Counted from the first letter of the stretch, positions 1 to 8,285 are shown. The stretch: DNA of 64,000 nt from Sulfurimonas sp. (GCF_029027405.1 NZ_CP093396.1:248001-312000), one strand, 5' to 3'. Made by a program: numbers and translations. Notes: generated from the sequence alone by a model not told the origin.

Positions 1-37
1 CAGTTTTGATTGATGCCCATTGTTCTTTAGTAATCAT
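1..37 (-). CDS. Partial Mu-like phage early gene (start only)
   Basis: An ATG on the minus strand at 37 follows a good ribosome site (GGGAG) and the frame stays open to the window edge, reading MITKEQWASIKT. It lies 9 bases downstream of the MuB-like gene in the same direction, so it is most likely the next gene of the prophage early operon. Too little is visible to name it. Confidence 0.5.
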   Translation of the reverse strand, partial: MITKEQWASIKT

Positions 38-46
38 CTCTACTCC

Positions 47-907
47 CTAGTCCAAAAAAACCATAGTGGAAGCTAGTTTTATATGCTTCACATCTAGTTT
101 TTCATTGTTCATGAGTGCAAATCTTGTAGCTTTTCTGTAAAGACTTACTGCTCGTCTCATGTGCGTAGTGTATTTTTTTACTTCTTTGCCAAAATCTCCG
201 AAAAATAGTTCAAATTCATTGGCTCTTAAACCTTTAAACTCATACTTTCCACTTGGTCTTGAGTAAAGTTGTAGGAGTTCGCCACTATTTCCTTTTAGAT
301 TTTTAATCAGTACAGGCGTTCCAACTAAGATAAGTGCAAAGGGTGTAAAGTCCCAAACTCTTCTTATGGCTTCTAAACTTCTAACTGTTAGATGTTCAGC
401 TTCATCTATGATGATTGCTATATCTCCTCTCCCTAGCTCTTTTGCTATGTTTAAGATGTTTGTATCTACGCCTACCTCAGGCGAAATGTTGATTTTTTCA
501 CAAATAAGTTCTAAAAATTTTTTAGTGCTTATGCCAGGAACTAGCTCAAGAAGTCTTGTATCACTTCTACTCTCTGCAAACTCTTTTATAGTTGTAGTTT
601 TTCCTGTTCCAGCCGCTCCATAAAGGATTGCCATCTCATTATCTACTATCGCTTCTTCCATCACAAAAAAAGCACCTTGTAAATCTGTAGTCTCTTTTAA
701 CTCAAATGCTGAAGTTTTAGCACTTTGCTTAAAGTCATAGTTGTTTTTAAAACTCTCAAGCTTTTTTTCTAGACTTTGATTATCGCCTTTATAAGTGTTT
801 GACTGCCATTGTGAAATCATAGATGCACTTACACCGATGCTTTTAGCTACTCTGCTTGGTTTTAAGTTTTTATCATCTAAAAACTTTTTAAAATCTTCTC
901 TTGTCAT
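47..907 (-). CDS. MuB-like AAA+ target-DNA activator ATPase
   Basis: A 286-residue protein. The N-terminal ~60 residues look like a helix-turn-helix (SRVAKSIGVSASMISQWQ). A Walker A motif GAAGTGKT lies at about residues 97-104 and Walker B IIIDEAEH near 166-172. This order and length fit the Mu B / TniB-like ATPases, which bind target DNA and stimulate the transposase. The start overlaps the end of the MuA-like gene by 4 bases (ATGA), so the two are translationally coupled, as in Mu-like phages. Assignment is from motifs and context. Confidence 0.88.
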   Translation of the reverse strand: MTREDFKKFLDDKNLKPSRVAKSIGVSASMISQWQSNTYKGDNQSLEKKLESFKNNYDFKQSAKTSAFELKETTDLQGAFFVMEEAIVDNEMAILYGAAGTGKTTTIKEFAESRSDTRLLELVPGISTKKFLELICEKINISPEVGVDTNILNIAKELGRGDIAIIIDEAEHLTVRSLEAIRRVWDFTPFALILVGTPVLIKNLKGNSGELLQLYSRPSGKYEFKGLRANEFELFFGDFGKEVKKYTTHMRRAVSLYRKATRFALMNNEKLDVKHIKLASTMVFLD

Positions 908-2772
908 GACACGCTCCTAATAAATTTAATCAGCTCACTATCTTGTTTTGAAGTTAAGCTTATAGGTGCTGTCACAGGGTTATTTGCCTCTTTAGATGTT
1001 TTAGGAGACATGTCACTTTGTGTAGTGTAAAGAGGCTTATGCCCCGAAACAGCACTTATAAACGCAACTTTTTGTTTTTCAAGTTCTTCATTTGCTTCGT
1101 CTAGTATTTTAAGTTTTGGTTTGATGTTTGTTTGCTTGTAGATTTTTGTAACTTTTTTATGGTCTTCTTGATTCATGCACTCTGCACCTAACTCTTTGTT
1201 TTTAACCACTCCTATGTATTGATTTTGTTTGTAGATGTAGAGTTCATTTACATTATCGATATTTTCATAAAATGTAACTACTTCGCCTTTGTTGAGATGA
1301 GCTTCCCAAAGTGAACTACCCTGGAATGTCATGTTGTTGTATCTGATACCCTCTGTATTTAATGTTCTCGTGCCATATTTACCTAGTTTGGAGTAAATGT
1401 CACTCATCATATTTGTAGATGCAATGAACTCTTGATGTGCTTTATAGCTTTCATACTGCATATCAAGTAGGTTATCAACAACTAGTCTAAGTTCATCAAG
1501 TGTAAGTAGTTTATGAGTCTCTATTCTTGTAGCTTTAGAAGTTTTTACTCCTAGGTGTGAAGCATACTGGTCTTCTATCTTTTTTCTTTTAGATACATCA
1601 CCACCGATATAGCCCGGTATCTTGTTCCATCTTCCTTGAACTACACCGAAGTATCTTTCTATTGAGCCTTTTTGGCGACCTTGACCAGCTACTGCTCTAA
1701 TCTGACATATACCTATGTCAATGAGTAGTTTTTGATAATGGTTTGATACATAGTCCATACCATTATCTGTATAAATATTTTCAGGAATTCCCATCTTTTG
1801 GAATGCTTTATAAAGTACTCTTACTTGTGAGTAAGAGTCTATAGTTTCTACTAAGTTCGCTACTGCTTGTTTTGTGAAAGTATCTTTAACAGCTGTCATG
1901 TGAACACGACCAACTCTATAACCATCTTCTTTTGTCTCATCAGGGATTTTACACATGAAGTCAAATACAGTAGCATCTACTTGCCACTCTTGATTTGGAT
2001 ATGCTATATCTTTTATACCTACTGGGTAATCTTGCAGCAAGGCATCTATACCGCCTGTTAAATAGCCCTTTAACTGAGGGTCACTTTTTACTACTTTTTT
2101 ATAAGCATTTACATAAGCATTGTAAGAGATGATTTTCTCTTTTGCTTTTTCGCTCCAATCATACATAAGACCATTTTGAGACTGAACCATACCGCAGTAC
2201 ATATCATAAGCACCGTAGTAGTTGTTTCTTACACCTTGACTCCCCGTTCCCCAAATAGACTTAATCAGCAGTTCCTCATCTATCTTTCTAAAGGCATTGT
2301 CTCTACCTCTTTTATCTTCAAGAGATGAGGCACCGTTTTTGTTAAAATCGGATAACCATCTGCTTATCTTTCGTTGTTGCGAAGCTATGAGTTTGTCATC
2401 AAATGCTAGGAATGACTTAGCATATAAACTTTTAATAATTGCACTTAAACTATAGTTATATTTTTTGTAAAATGCGATTATTAAAACTTTATCTTCTTGG
2501 GAATGTTTTGAGGCAGTAATATCAAACGAGTCTAACTCATCTAAAGAAGAGATAGCGACTTTGTTTATATGTTTTTGAGTTTTCTTCTTAGCTTTAAACT
2601 CAGTATATAAATAAGCCTTACCATGAACCAACTCAAAGCCAAAAGTAAGACCTTTTATGACCATGGTGCATGAACTGTTTTCTAGGGCTTTTTTGGTTAT
2701 TCTTTGTACTATTCCAGATTTATAACTCACTCCAACTAAACTAGCTACTTCTTTACTATTCATTTCCAACAT
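904..2772 (-). CDS. MuA-like DDE transposase of a transposable prophage
   Basis: A 622-residue protein. N-terminal DNA-binding segments (about 1-170) precede a retroviral-integrase-type core. The catalytic triad is visible: D266 in WQVDATVF, D336 in IYTDNGMD and E372 in GSIERYFG, a D-x35-E spacing. A C-terminal region of about 150 residues follows, where Mu A contacts MuB. Length is close to Mu A (663). It would catalyse strand transfer of the prophage ends. It is followed directly by the MuB-like gene and preceded by two small early genes. A second ATG lies 9 bases inside the start. Confidence 0.92.
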   Translation of the reverse strand: MLEMNSKEVASLVGVSYKSGIVQRITKKALENSSCTMVIKGLTFGFELVHGKAYLYTEFKAKKKTQKHINKVAISSLDELDSFDITASKHSQEDKVLIIAFYKKYNYSLSAIIKSLYAKSFLAFDDKLIASQQRKISRWLSDFNKNGASSLEDKRGRDNAFRKIDEELLIKSIWGTGSQGVRNNYYGAYDMYCGMVQSQNGLMYDWSEKAKEKIISYNAYVNAYKKVVKSDPQLKGYLTGGIDALLQDYPVGIKDIAYPNQEWQVDATVFDFMCKIPDETKEDGYRVGRVHMTAVKDTFTKQAVANLVETIDSYSQVRVLYKAFQKMGIPENIYTDNGMDYVSNHYQKLLIDIGICQIRAVAGQGRQKGSIERYFGVVQGRWNKIPGYIGGDVSKRKKIEDQYASHLGVKTSKATRIETHKLLTLDELRLVVDNLLDMQYESYKAHQEFIASTNMMSDIYSKLGKYGTRTLNTEGIRYNNMTFQGSSLWEAHLNKGEVVTFYENIDNVNELYIYKQNQYIGVVKNKELGAECMNQEDHKKVTKIYKQTNIKPKLKILDEANEELEKQKVAFISAVSGHKPLYTTQSDMSPKTSKEANNPVTAPISLTSKQDSELIKFIRSVS

Positions 2773-2920
2773 CCAAGTTATGAAGTTTTAAACGAAATTC
2801 CATACACTCACGACCTGCACAATGAAGTGCTAATGTTCTAGCTTGAGTATGATTTGTTGTATAGATTACTATATAGTTTTGTCTTGCTTTTTTGAGTTTA
2901 GCTACTAATAACTCTCTCAT
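2756..2920 (-). CDS. Small phage early protein, 54 residues, unknown
   Basis: A short frame beginning MRELLVAKLKKARQNYIVIY and ending just inside the transposase start (17-base overlap). Its ATG overlaps the stop of the upstream 65-residue gene by one base (TAATG), which argues for coupled translation. Basic N-terminus, two cysteines (C34, C39). No family recognised. Confidence 0.5.
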   Translation of the reverse strand: MRELLVAKLKKARQNYIVIYTTNHTQARTLALHCAGRECMEFRLKLHNLDVGNE

Positions 2921-3117
2921 TATGCAGCCTTTTTCAGAAGATCGTCAGCACTTTTTATATAGCCTTCTTTGATAAGAATCTTTACTATTGGTTGGCTTGG
3001 ATGACTACCATTCACTACACCCTTATAAGTGTTGTACTTAATGTTATGTTTAGTACAAAAGTTCTCTACTGTCACATAATCTTTTTTGATTTTTTTAGAT
3101 AATTCTAAAGTTGCCAT
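2920..3117 (-). CDS. Small phage early DNA-binding-like protein (Ner position)
   Basis: 65 residues, preceded by a strong GGAGG ribosome site. It sits immediately upstream of the transposition genes, the position of the Ner/Cro-type regulator in Mu. The sequence (VTVENFCTKHNIKYNTYKGVVNGS) can be read as a helix-turn-helix with a recognition helix near residues 25-38. Function is inferred from size and position only. Confidence 0.55.
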   Translation of the reverse strand: MATLELSKKIKKDYVTVENFCTKHNIKYNTYKGVVNGSHPSQPIVKILIKEGYIKSADDLLKKAA

Positions 3118-3140
3118 AACTACCTCCGTAAACTTTGGTT

Positions 3141-3275
3141 TAAGCTCTATTAAAAACTTATTGTTAAGGGGATATTCTTAAAGCCTTAGATATCTGGCAC
3201 TAAATGCCAATACTACTAAACCTTAAAAGGTTTATGTAGTACAATGTAATCGCCAAAAAACACAATAAATAAGGA
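3141..3275 (+). repeat. Prophage promoter-like module, copy A (5'-truncated)
   Basis: Shares with copies B and C the tract from the right arm of the TTAAGGGG palindrome (about 3165), through GGATATTCTTAA, the ACTAAATGCC tract and the AAACCTT/AAGGTTT hairpin, to AATAAGGACT. The left palindrome arm is missing and no plus-strand gene start follows; the tract runs into the 3' end of the next minus-strand gene. Confidence 0.7.
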
Positions 3276-3662
3276 CTAAGGATTCTTGAGTATCCATTGC
3301 TGAGAAGCTGCACACATCGCTAAAATTTCGTATCGCTTATCACCATCATCATGGTGTTTATCTAAATGGTCAATAAACAACTTTACTGTATCAATTACAG
3401 TAGGTTGTTTGATTGAAACTTTTAGCCCAATCGTAATCTCTTGTGGTTCACTTTGCCATTTCATACGGTCAAAAGTTTCCATAAATTCAATGGCTTCTTT
3501 TAAAGCATCTTTTTTACGAGTATGACCATCAGTATAAAAGATTTTTCTATAAGTATTTCCTAGATAAATTTCAACACTCCAATCATTTATTTTCTGCCAT
3601 GTTAAAGACACATTTAAATCTTGACTTTGACATAACCCAAATAACTTTTTTTCTTTAGACAT
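3276..3662 (-). CDS. Hypothetical prophage early protein, 128 residues
   Basis: Starts after AGGAGAG at good spacing and reads MSKEKKLFGLCQSQDLNVSLTW. No motif recognised. Predicted soluble and mixed alpha/beta. It is read divergently from the zinc-ribbon gene at 3851, and the two share module copy B as intergenic control region. Its leader (TAATCTAGGAGAGAATT) is the same as that of the 48-residue frame at 4550. Confidence 0.6.
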   Translation of the reverse strand: MSKEKKLFGLCQSQDLNVSLTWQKINDWSVEIYLGNTYRKIFYTDGHTRKKDALKEAIEFMETFDRMKWQSEPQEITIGLKVSIKQPTVIDTVKLFIDHLDKHHDDGDKRYEILAMCAASQQWILKNP

Positions 3663-3850
3663 AATTCTCTCCTAGATTAAATTTTATCCCCTTAACAATA
3701 AGATTTTAAAGAACGCTCTAAAAACTCACTGTTAAGGGGATATTCTTAAATCCTTAGATATTTGACACTAAATGCCGATACTACTAAGCCTTAAAAGGTT
3801 TATGTAGTACAATGTAATCGCCAAAAAACACAACAAATAAGGACTTAAGA
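3663..3850. repeat. Prophage promoter-like module, copy B (bidirectional)
   Basis: About 188 bp between two divergent starts. It contains an inverted repeat with outer arms CCCCTTAACA (3688-3697) and TGTTAAGGGG (3730-3739), the GGATATTCTTAA motif, an ACTAAATGCCGATACTAC tract and a hairpin centred on AAACCTTTTAAGGTTT-like sequence. Nearly identical to copy C. Likely an operator/promoter region. Confidence 0.75.
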
Positions 3851-4486
3851 ATGAAAATAGATAGTAGATGTATATGTAAAAAATGTTTTAATGATTTTAT
3901 ATTTCCAATTTCTTCTAATACAAAATACATAGAATGTTCAAAATGTAAAACTAAATATGATATTTGTGATTTTTCAAGTTTGATACCTCAAATAAACAAA
4001 GAACTATTAGCATTGAAAAAACAGTTTTATGCCGTTTATGTCTACTATAGAATTGAAGTAGAGCAAGACTATAAGTTATCTATTTCAGATAATTACTCAT
4101 CTCCTGAAGCCTTTATTAATGACACTATTGAAGCTATAAAAAATGATAATGATTCAGATTCAAGTTACTTTTCAATACCGAGACTTGATATTGTGGCTTA
4201 TAACTTTGTACAAAGCACAAATAATGATAACTTCATTTTATATGCAGATGATATAAATCCTAATTTACATCGTTTTGCAAAAAGTTATAAAATTGGTGCT
4301 TCATTTAAAGAAGCTATAAATATGCCTCATGAGAAGCCATTTTTTGAAGATACTGAACTTAAAGATACTAAACTTCATGTATTCTCTTATCTTTCATATT
4401 TAACTAGTCTCTACAATGGTTTTTACAACGATTTTTCTCGTCACAACACCTTAGTATTCTACCCATTCTTGATGGAAGGAAAGTAG
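3851..4486 (+). CDS. Hypothetical protein with N-terminal zinc ribbon
   Basis: 211 residues, start preceded by AAGGA. The N-terminus holds two cysteine pairs, CICKKC and CSKCKTKYDIC, in the arrangement of a small zinc ribbon. The rest (DISSLIPQINKELLALKK onward) is acidic and unrecognised. It is on the opposite strand to the transposition operon, inside the early region, and could be a cargo (moron-like) gene of the prophage. Confidence 0.6.
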   Translation: MKIDSRCICKKCFNDFIFPISSNTKYIECSKCKTKYDICDFSSLIPQINKELLALKKQFYAVYVYYRIEVEQDYKLSISDNYSSPEAFINDTIEAIKNDNDSDSSYFSIPRLDIVAYNFVQSTNNDNFILYADDINPNLHRFAKSYKIGASFKEAINMPHEKPFFEDTELKDTKLHVFSYLSYLTSLYNGFYNDFSRHNTLVFYPFLMEGK

Positions 4487-4550
4487 GCTTTACGCCTCTT
4501 TCAACAAAGCCTTTATTTCTACCCATACCTACAGGTTTATTTCTTGCCAT
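4404..4550 (-). CDS. Small frame, 48 residues, sharing a phage leader
   Basis: ATG at 4550 is preceded by exactly the leader used by the gene at 3662 (TAATCTAGGAGAGAATT). It reads MARNKPVGMGRNKGFVERGV and ends RCKNHCRD, overlapping the 3' end of the plus-strand gene at 3851. It may be a gene truncated when the module was duplicated, rather than an intact one. Confidence 0.35.
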   Translation of the reverse strand: MARNKPVGMGRNKGFVERGVKPTFLPSRMGRILRCCDEKNRCKNHCRD

Positions 4551-4738
4551 AATTCTCTCCTAGATTAAATTTTATCCCCTTAACAATGAGTTTTTAAAGA
4601 ACGCTCTAAAAACTCACTGTTAAGGGGATATTCTTAAATCCTTAGATATTTGACACTAAATGCCGATACTACTAAACCTTAAAAGGTTTATGTAGTACAA
4701 TGCAATAACCACAAAACACAATAAATAAGGACTTAAGA
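4551..4738. repeat. Prophage promoter-like module, copy C
   Basis: The most complete copy. Inverted repeat arms lie at 4576-4596 and 4607-4627 (CCCCTTAACAATGAGTTTTT with its complement, one mismatch) around a ~10-base spacer. The same GGATATTCTTAA, ACTAAATGCC and AAACCTT...AAGGTTT elements follow, then AATAAGGACTTAAGA just before the ATG at 4739. Confidence 0.78.
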
Positions 4739-4981
4739 ATGATTCACAATCCACTACTCACATTAGATGCAATTAATGAAAATAAAAAAACTTTAAAAAA
4801 GAATATTTTCAACGAAATACAAAGTACTCTTAGAGCAACAGGTATTCATGTAACCCCTGCCTCAAAAAAAGAGATAGACGAAAAAATCAATCTCTTTGTT
4901 TATGATGTCTATACAAATCAATGTAAGTATAGACATTATCTAAACACTAAAGACCTACTATGTAGTCCTGAAGACCTTTAG
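4739..4981 (+). CDS. Hypothetical prophage protein, 80 residues
   Basis: Reads MIHNPLLTLDAINENKKTLKKN; the leader is identical to that of the gene at 3851 (AAGGA at 8 bases). Lysine-rich and helical, no recognised motif. Its last 35 bases overlap the 3' end of the convergent 93-residue gene. Confidence 0.55.
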   Translation: MIHNPLLTLDAINENKKTLKKNIFNEIQSTLRATGIHVTPASKKEIDEKINLFVYDVYTNQCKYRHYLNTKDLLCSPEDL

Positions 4982-5228
4982 ACATATCTATATTTTCTCT
5001 TGGATTTACATTACGACCAACATAACCTATATTTTCAGATAAAACTGCTTCAGCAAACTCATCTTGCTGTTTACGATATTCATCTTGTAAATCTATATAC
5101 TCTTTTGGAAGTTTTCCGATGTTTTGTTTTTTTAAAAAATCGAACATCTCTTTAACTGATACTCTCAGTATGTCATTATCACTTTCACTACTAATGTAGT
5201 AATAGTCCTCACTAAATTCAGCTTTCAT
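4947..5228 (-). CDS. Hypothetical prophage early protein, 93 residues
   Basis: Starts MKAEFSEDYYYISSESDND after AGGAG. Acidic and small. It is the minus-strand gene closest to the repressor, so it is the first gene of the leftward early transcript. No family recognised; small acidic proteins in this position are often DNA mimics or anti-repressors, but nothing in the sequence proves that. Confidence 0.55.
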   Translation of the reverse strand: MKAEFSEDYYYISSESDNDILRVSVKEMFDFLKKQNIGKLPKEYIDLQDEYRKQQDEFAEAVLSENIGYVGRNVNPRENIDMSKGLQDYIVGL

Positions 5229-5290
5229 AATTTCTCCTAAAAATTAAGTTTAATCCCCTTAACAATGAGTTTTTAAAGAACGCTATATAA
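5229..5290. repeat. Prophage module, partial copy D
   Basis: Holds only the left part of the module: the leader, then CCCCTTAACAATGAGTTTTT and AAAGAACGCT (about 5256-5284), after which similarity stops. It precedes the leftward gene at 5228. Confidence 0.6.
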
Positions 5291-5355
5291 ATTCACTAAA
5301 CTTTTTAATACATTTGTGTATTATGTTGGTAATAAATCATATAGAAGTGTATTAT

Positions 5356-5376
5356 ACATACATTTAGTATGTATGT
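5356..5376. promoter_or_regulatory. Candidate repressor operator palindrome
   Basis: ACATACAT and ATGTATGT form an exact 8-base inverted repeat around TTAGT, 47 bases upstream of the repressor start and between divergent early genes. Related TATGTATG or GTATGTA fragments recur at 5386 and 5406. Position and symmetry fit a phage repressor operator. Confidence 0.55.
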
Positions 5377-5422
5377 CAAGATATTTGTATGTAATTTAGC
5401 AAAAAAGTATGTATGGAGTAAT

Positions 5423-5980
5423 ATGGAAAAGTTTAAAGAAGATTTTAAAGCCCTTAAGCAGGCTCTTAATGTTGATAAGGACAATGAACTGTGTAAGATA
5501 CTAAATATAACTTACTCTGCAATAGACGGGTGGAAAAGAAGAAAAAAGCTACCTATTAAGTATGAAAAATATATATATAACAAAAAAACTATGAATGAAC
5601 ACCAACGATTAAAATACATAGTAGATAACTCAAATCTATCTCTATCACAATTTGCTTTAAAGATTGAAGCAAACCTTGATACACTCAAAGCTATCATATC
5701 AGGAAAGCAAAAAATTAGCCCAGAACTAGCAAAACAAATAGATGACAACTACTTATATAACCCTAATTGGGTACTCTATGGCAAAGGTAATATGTATGTT
5801 AAAACATCAAGTGATTTAACAGGCGACCAAACTAAACTCAATTCACAATATCAAGCTACACTCAACACATATGAAAATGAGATTATAGAAGCATATAGAA
5901 AACTAACATATAAAAAAAGAGAGTATTACTACTTCAAGATAAAATCTGATGTACTAGAAGAAGAATTTAGAGAGATGTAA
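5423..5980 (+). CDS. Phage CI-type repressor with tandem helix-turn-helix domains
   Basis: 185 residues from MEKFKEDF, chosen because GGAG lies just upstream (TATGGAGTAATATG); the frame is open 54 bases further back without a better ribosome site. Residues 1-50 (LKQALNVDKDNELCKILNITYSAIDGWKRR) match the N-terminal fold of CI-type phage repressors. A second helix-turn-helix (LSLSQFALKIEANLDTLKAIISGK) spans about 70-115 and includes the NPNWVLYGKGN signature of XRE-type phage regulators. No peptidase domain. It faces away from the transposition genes, as the Mu c gene does. Confidence 0.8.
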   Translation: MEKFKEDFKALKQALNVDKDNELCKILNITYSAIDGWKRRKKLPIKYEKYIYNKKTMNEHQRLKYIVDNSNLSLSQFALKIEANLDTLKAIISGKQKISPELAKQIDDNYLYNPNWVLYGKGNMYVKTSSDLTGDQTKLNSQYQATLNTYENEIIEAYRKLTYKKREYYYFKIKSDVLEEEFREM

Positions 5981-6290
5981 ACCATCTTTAAACATCATTT
6001 ACAGATACTTAATAATTAGTTTATTTATTTAAGATTTACTTTTTATAGTACAAGCTCTCATTATCAATAAGTAAGTAAAACAGCTATTAAGCCCATCGTT
6101 AGGGCTTCAAAGCAGTACATAAGCTAGTACATCCGTAATACATTAGCTATGCTTTAGGCTTGTTTCAGAGTATATTGTGAAGTTTGATAGTGCTTTAAAG
6201 CCCTATAATAAGAGGTTTTAACTTTAAGGTTTACAGATAGGATATTCTTAACTATTTAGGGTACGACATTCTTAAATGCGATTTATAGCA
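5981..6290. mobile_element. Terminal region of the Mu-like prophage with transposase-site-like repeats
   Basis: 310 bp without a gene. Related motifs recur: AAGCCC...GGGCTT at about 6089-6108, AGGCTTG at 6150, CTTTAAAGCCC at 6191-6201, and two ATTCTTAA motifs at 6242 and 6268 that also occur in the internal modules. Read from the phage side (minus strand), the edge would be TGCTATAAATCGC starting at 6290, which gives the TG terminus expected for Mu-like elements, exactly where IS3 orfA similarity begins. The other end lies outside the window. Confidence 0.55.
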
Positions 6291-6463
6291 GGTTCCATCG
6301 CAACTTCTGCATTTTCCAAGAATATCTTCTTCCAATTTTGTAAGTTTTTTGGTGTGATATTATTTACACTTGCTATTTCATTTAGTGTCTTATCTTCTTT
6401 TAAAACTTCTAAAACTAACTTTGTCTTGAATTCTGCTGTATATGTTGTTCTTTTTCGACTCAT
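6287..6463 (-). pseudogene. IS3-family orfA, 3' part lost at the prophage edge
   Basis: Reads MSRKRTTYTAEFKTKLVLEVLKEDKTLNEIASVNNITPKNLQNWKKIFLENAEVAMEPA, the helix-turn-helix N-terminus of IS3-family OrfA. Similarity stops at about residue 57 and the frame closes a few codons later in prophage sequence. The remainder (orfA end and orfB) is not in the window to the left, so the prophage appears to have inserted into it. Confidence 0.75.
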
Positions 6464-6550
6464 AAGATTACCTTCTATTTTTATTGTTTAATTTTACTCT
6501 TTTAAGAATTAAACTTTAGAAATAGTTGTTTGATTTTCTTGGGGTAGTAT

Positions 6551-7214
6551 ACAGGTCAAGAACTAAAAAACAAAGGTAAGTTCACTAAAGATATGTTTAT
6601 CTACGATAAGAACAAAGACGCTTATGTATGCCCTAACAATAAACTAATATCAAGAACATCATCATTGAATCAATCATATGCTAGAACTATGTACTTGTAT
6701 AGAAGCTCTCAAACCGACTGTAATGCCTGCCCAATCAAAGATAAATGTTTAGGTGAAAAGACTAAGAATAAACAGACTCAAAGATGGGAACATCAAGAGC
6801 TACTTGACAACTATAATGCGAATATGCAAACAGATGAATCAAAAGCTATCATCAAAAAAAGACTAGCTCAACAAGCGTCAGTGCAATAAATCTACTAAAT
6901 AGATTTATGTAAGTTCAATAGTTGAACACCCATTTGGAACAATCAAAAGAAGCTTAGGCTGGGATCACTTCTTAGTGAGAAGCAAAAAGAAAGTAGCTGG
7001 TGAAAACGCACTCATCATGTTTACCTATAATTTCAAACGATTACTAAACCTGATAGGGATAGCTCTGTTTAGAAAACTGATGATAGCTGTCAAAGATGGA
7101 GACTTAAGTGATATAAGAGAAGAAATAGCTTTTTATATCGCTAGTTTTAGGCTCTATATGGCTAAAATAATATCAAATATTTTTATGGTACAATTTAAAC
7201 GATATAATTTCTAA
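6551..7214 (+). pseudogene. IS1182-like transposase remnant, frameshifted
   Basis: The first frame (6551-6889) reads TGQELKNKGKFTKDMFIYDKNKDAYVCP... with the CNACPIKDKCL zinc-like cluster typical of IS1182-type transposases. After an interruption (stop and small insertion at about 6887-6920) similarity resumes with IVEHPFGTIKRSLGWDHFLVRS...GENALIMFTYNFKRL, which carries the catalytic glutamate region, and ends at 7214. The N-terminal half is missing. Clearly non-functional. Confidence 0.78.
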
Positions 7215-7243
7215 AAATCGAATTATTATGAACTTTGAGGCTT

Positions 7244-7274
7244 GATTGTTTCACAGTCTCTATGTTTTGTTATG
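7244..7274. repeat. IS edge (TTTCACAGTCT) abutting half an attC site
   Basis: TTTCACAGTC, probably an IS1182-like terminal repeat since the same string occurs at 49279, joins CTATGTTTTGTTATG, which is the gene-proximal half of the attC sites seen throughout the array. The other half is gone, so this is the broken distal edge of the cassette array. Confidence 0.6.
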
Positions 7275-7658
7275 TTTCAATTTATCTTTTAAGTATTTAT
7301 ATACTGTTAAGCCAATAAGAGTTACGGCATACAGAACAGGTGAATATATAAAAACTAAAATATAAATCATTCCGTTTTCATTTATCATCGTTCCTTTTAA
7401 TACAATATTTGATAATAAAATATTAGCGAAGATCAATGGAATTAATCCAATATTTATTGCAATAATATTATTGTGATTATGATAATGTTCGATTTTTTGT
7501 TTATATTTTTTTATTGCTAAATAAATAAAAATAATAAATAAGATGGATGAAATAAATATACCTGCATCATACGGTTTATTTTTTATGTAAGATTCATGTA
7601 CTAAAATCAACATAGTCCAAGCTATTATTATGTACGGACTAGAATATAAAAATTTCAT
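7260..7658 (-). CDS. Cassette membrane protein, four predicted helices
   Basis: 132 residues with four hydrophobic segments at about 5-22, 31-48, 63-85 and 93-117 and a basic C-terminal tail (YKYLKDKLKHNKT). No family recognised. It is the most distal cassette gene preserved; its stop codon lies within the truncated attC remnant next to the IS edge. Confidence 0.6.
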   Translation of the reverse strand: MKFLYSSPYIIIAWTMLILVHESYIKNKPYDAGIFISSILFIIFIYLAIKKYKQKIEHYHNHNNIIAINIGLIPLIFANILLSNIVLKGTMINENGMIYILVFIYSPVLYAVTLIGLTVYKYLKDKLKHNKT

Positions 7659-7680
7659 AAATATTTTTACCTTTTTGTAA

Positions 7681-7747
7681 CATAACGGTCGAATAGAACA
7701 ATAAATTTCCGCTAGGTAATTTATTAAGTTCCTATGTTTTGTTGTAT
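7681..7747 (-). repeat. attC site
   Basis: Plus-strand boxes CATAACGG and GTTTTGTTGTAT flank the near-symmetric AATAAATTTCC/GGTAATTTATT core. It separates the membrane-protein cassette from the ParE cassette. Confidence 0.85.
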
Positions 7748-7755
7748 CTGAACTT

Positions 7756-8037
7756 CTATGACGGTTTATTTTGGTTAAATATACTAAAAATAAATATTGT
7801 GTTTTTATTTAAATCTATCTCATAGTTTATTGTATATGTTTTAAATGTCATATCTCTGATATTTTCATCATCAAAATAATATGATAGTCTATATTTATAT
7901 GGAAAGTTTGGAATTTCATTGATTTGGATATTCAAGTCTTGCTTGAATTTTCTACTTGCAGCTATTTTGTCTTTAGCAATATGTTTTAAAACTACTAGTA
8001 GTTCTTTTTGATACTCTTCCGTTCTTATTATTTTCAT
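7756..8037 (-). CDS. ParE/RelE-family toxin
   Basis: 93 residues. The sequence MKIIRTEEYQKELLVVLKHIAKDKIAASRKFKQDLNIQINEIPNFPYKYRLSYYFDDENIRDMTFKTYTINYEID follows the ParE/RelE fold pattern (helical hairpin, then strands ending in a Y-x-Y/I segment). Its start overlaps the antitoxin stop by one base (TAATG). Such proteins block gyrase (ParE) or cleave mRNA on ribosomes (RelE); the sequence does not decide which. Toxin-antitoxin cassettes are common in chromosomal integrons. Confidence 0.8.
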   Translation of the reverse strand: MKIIRTEEYQKELLVVLKHIAKDKIAASRKFKQDLNIQINEIPNFPYKYRLSYYFDDENIRDMTFKTYTINYEIDLNKNTIFIFSIFNQNKPS

Positions 8038-8285
8038 TAATTGTTTTCTAGTTCTTTAAAAAACAATTCAATTTCATTATCAGACTCTTCTTGAGTTAGT
8101 AGTCTCATTTTACCATTTTGAACATCATCTCTAATTTGATGTAATTTCTTTTTTCTTTCATAAAAGTATGGGTCAAGTTCTAAATTTTCATCTTTTGATA
8201 CACTAATATCTGAACTATGTTTATTGACATAACTCATAAAGTTTTGAATATAATTATCTTCAATATGAACTGCTAACGTTTGCAT
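8037..8285 (-). CDS. Antitoxin of the ParE-type pair
   Basis: 82 residues, acidic C-terminus (EESDNEIELFFKELENN), N-terminal MQTLAVHIEDNYIQNFMSYVNKH resembling small ribbon-helix-helix-like antitoxins. It lies directly upstream of and coupled to the toxin gene. A TATAAT hexamer lies at 8320-8325, about 35 bases upstream of the start, so the pair probably has its own promoter inside the cassette. Confidence 0.7.
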   Translation of the reverse strand: MQTLAVHIEDNYIQNFMSYVNKHSSDISVSKDENLELDPYFYERKKKLHQIRDDVQNGKMRLLTQEESDNEIELFFKELENN

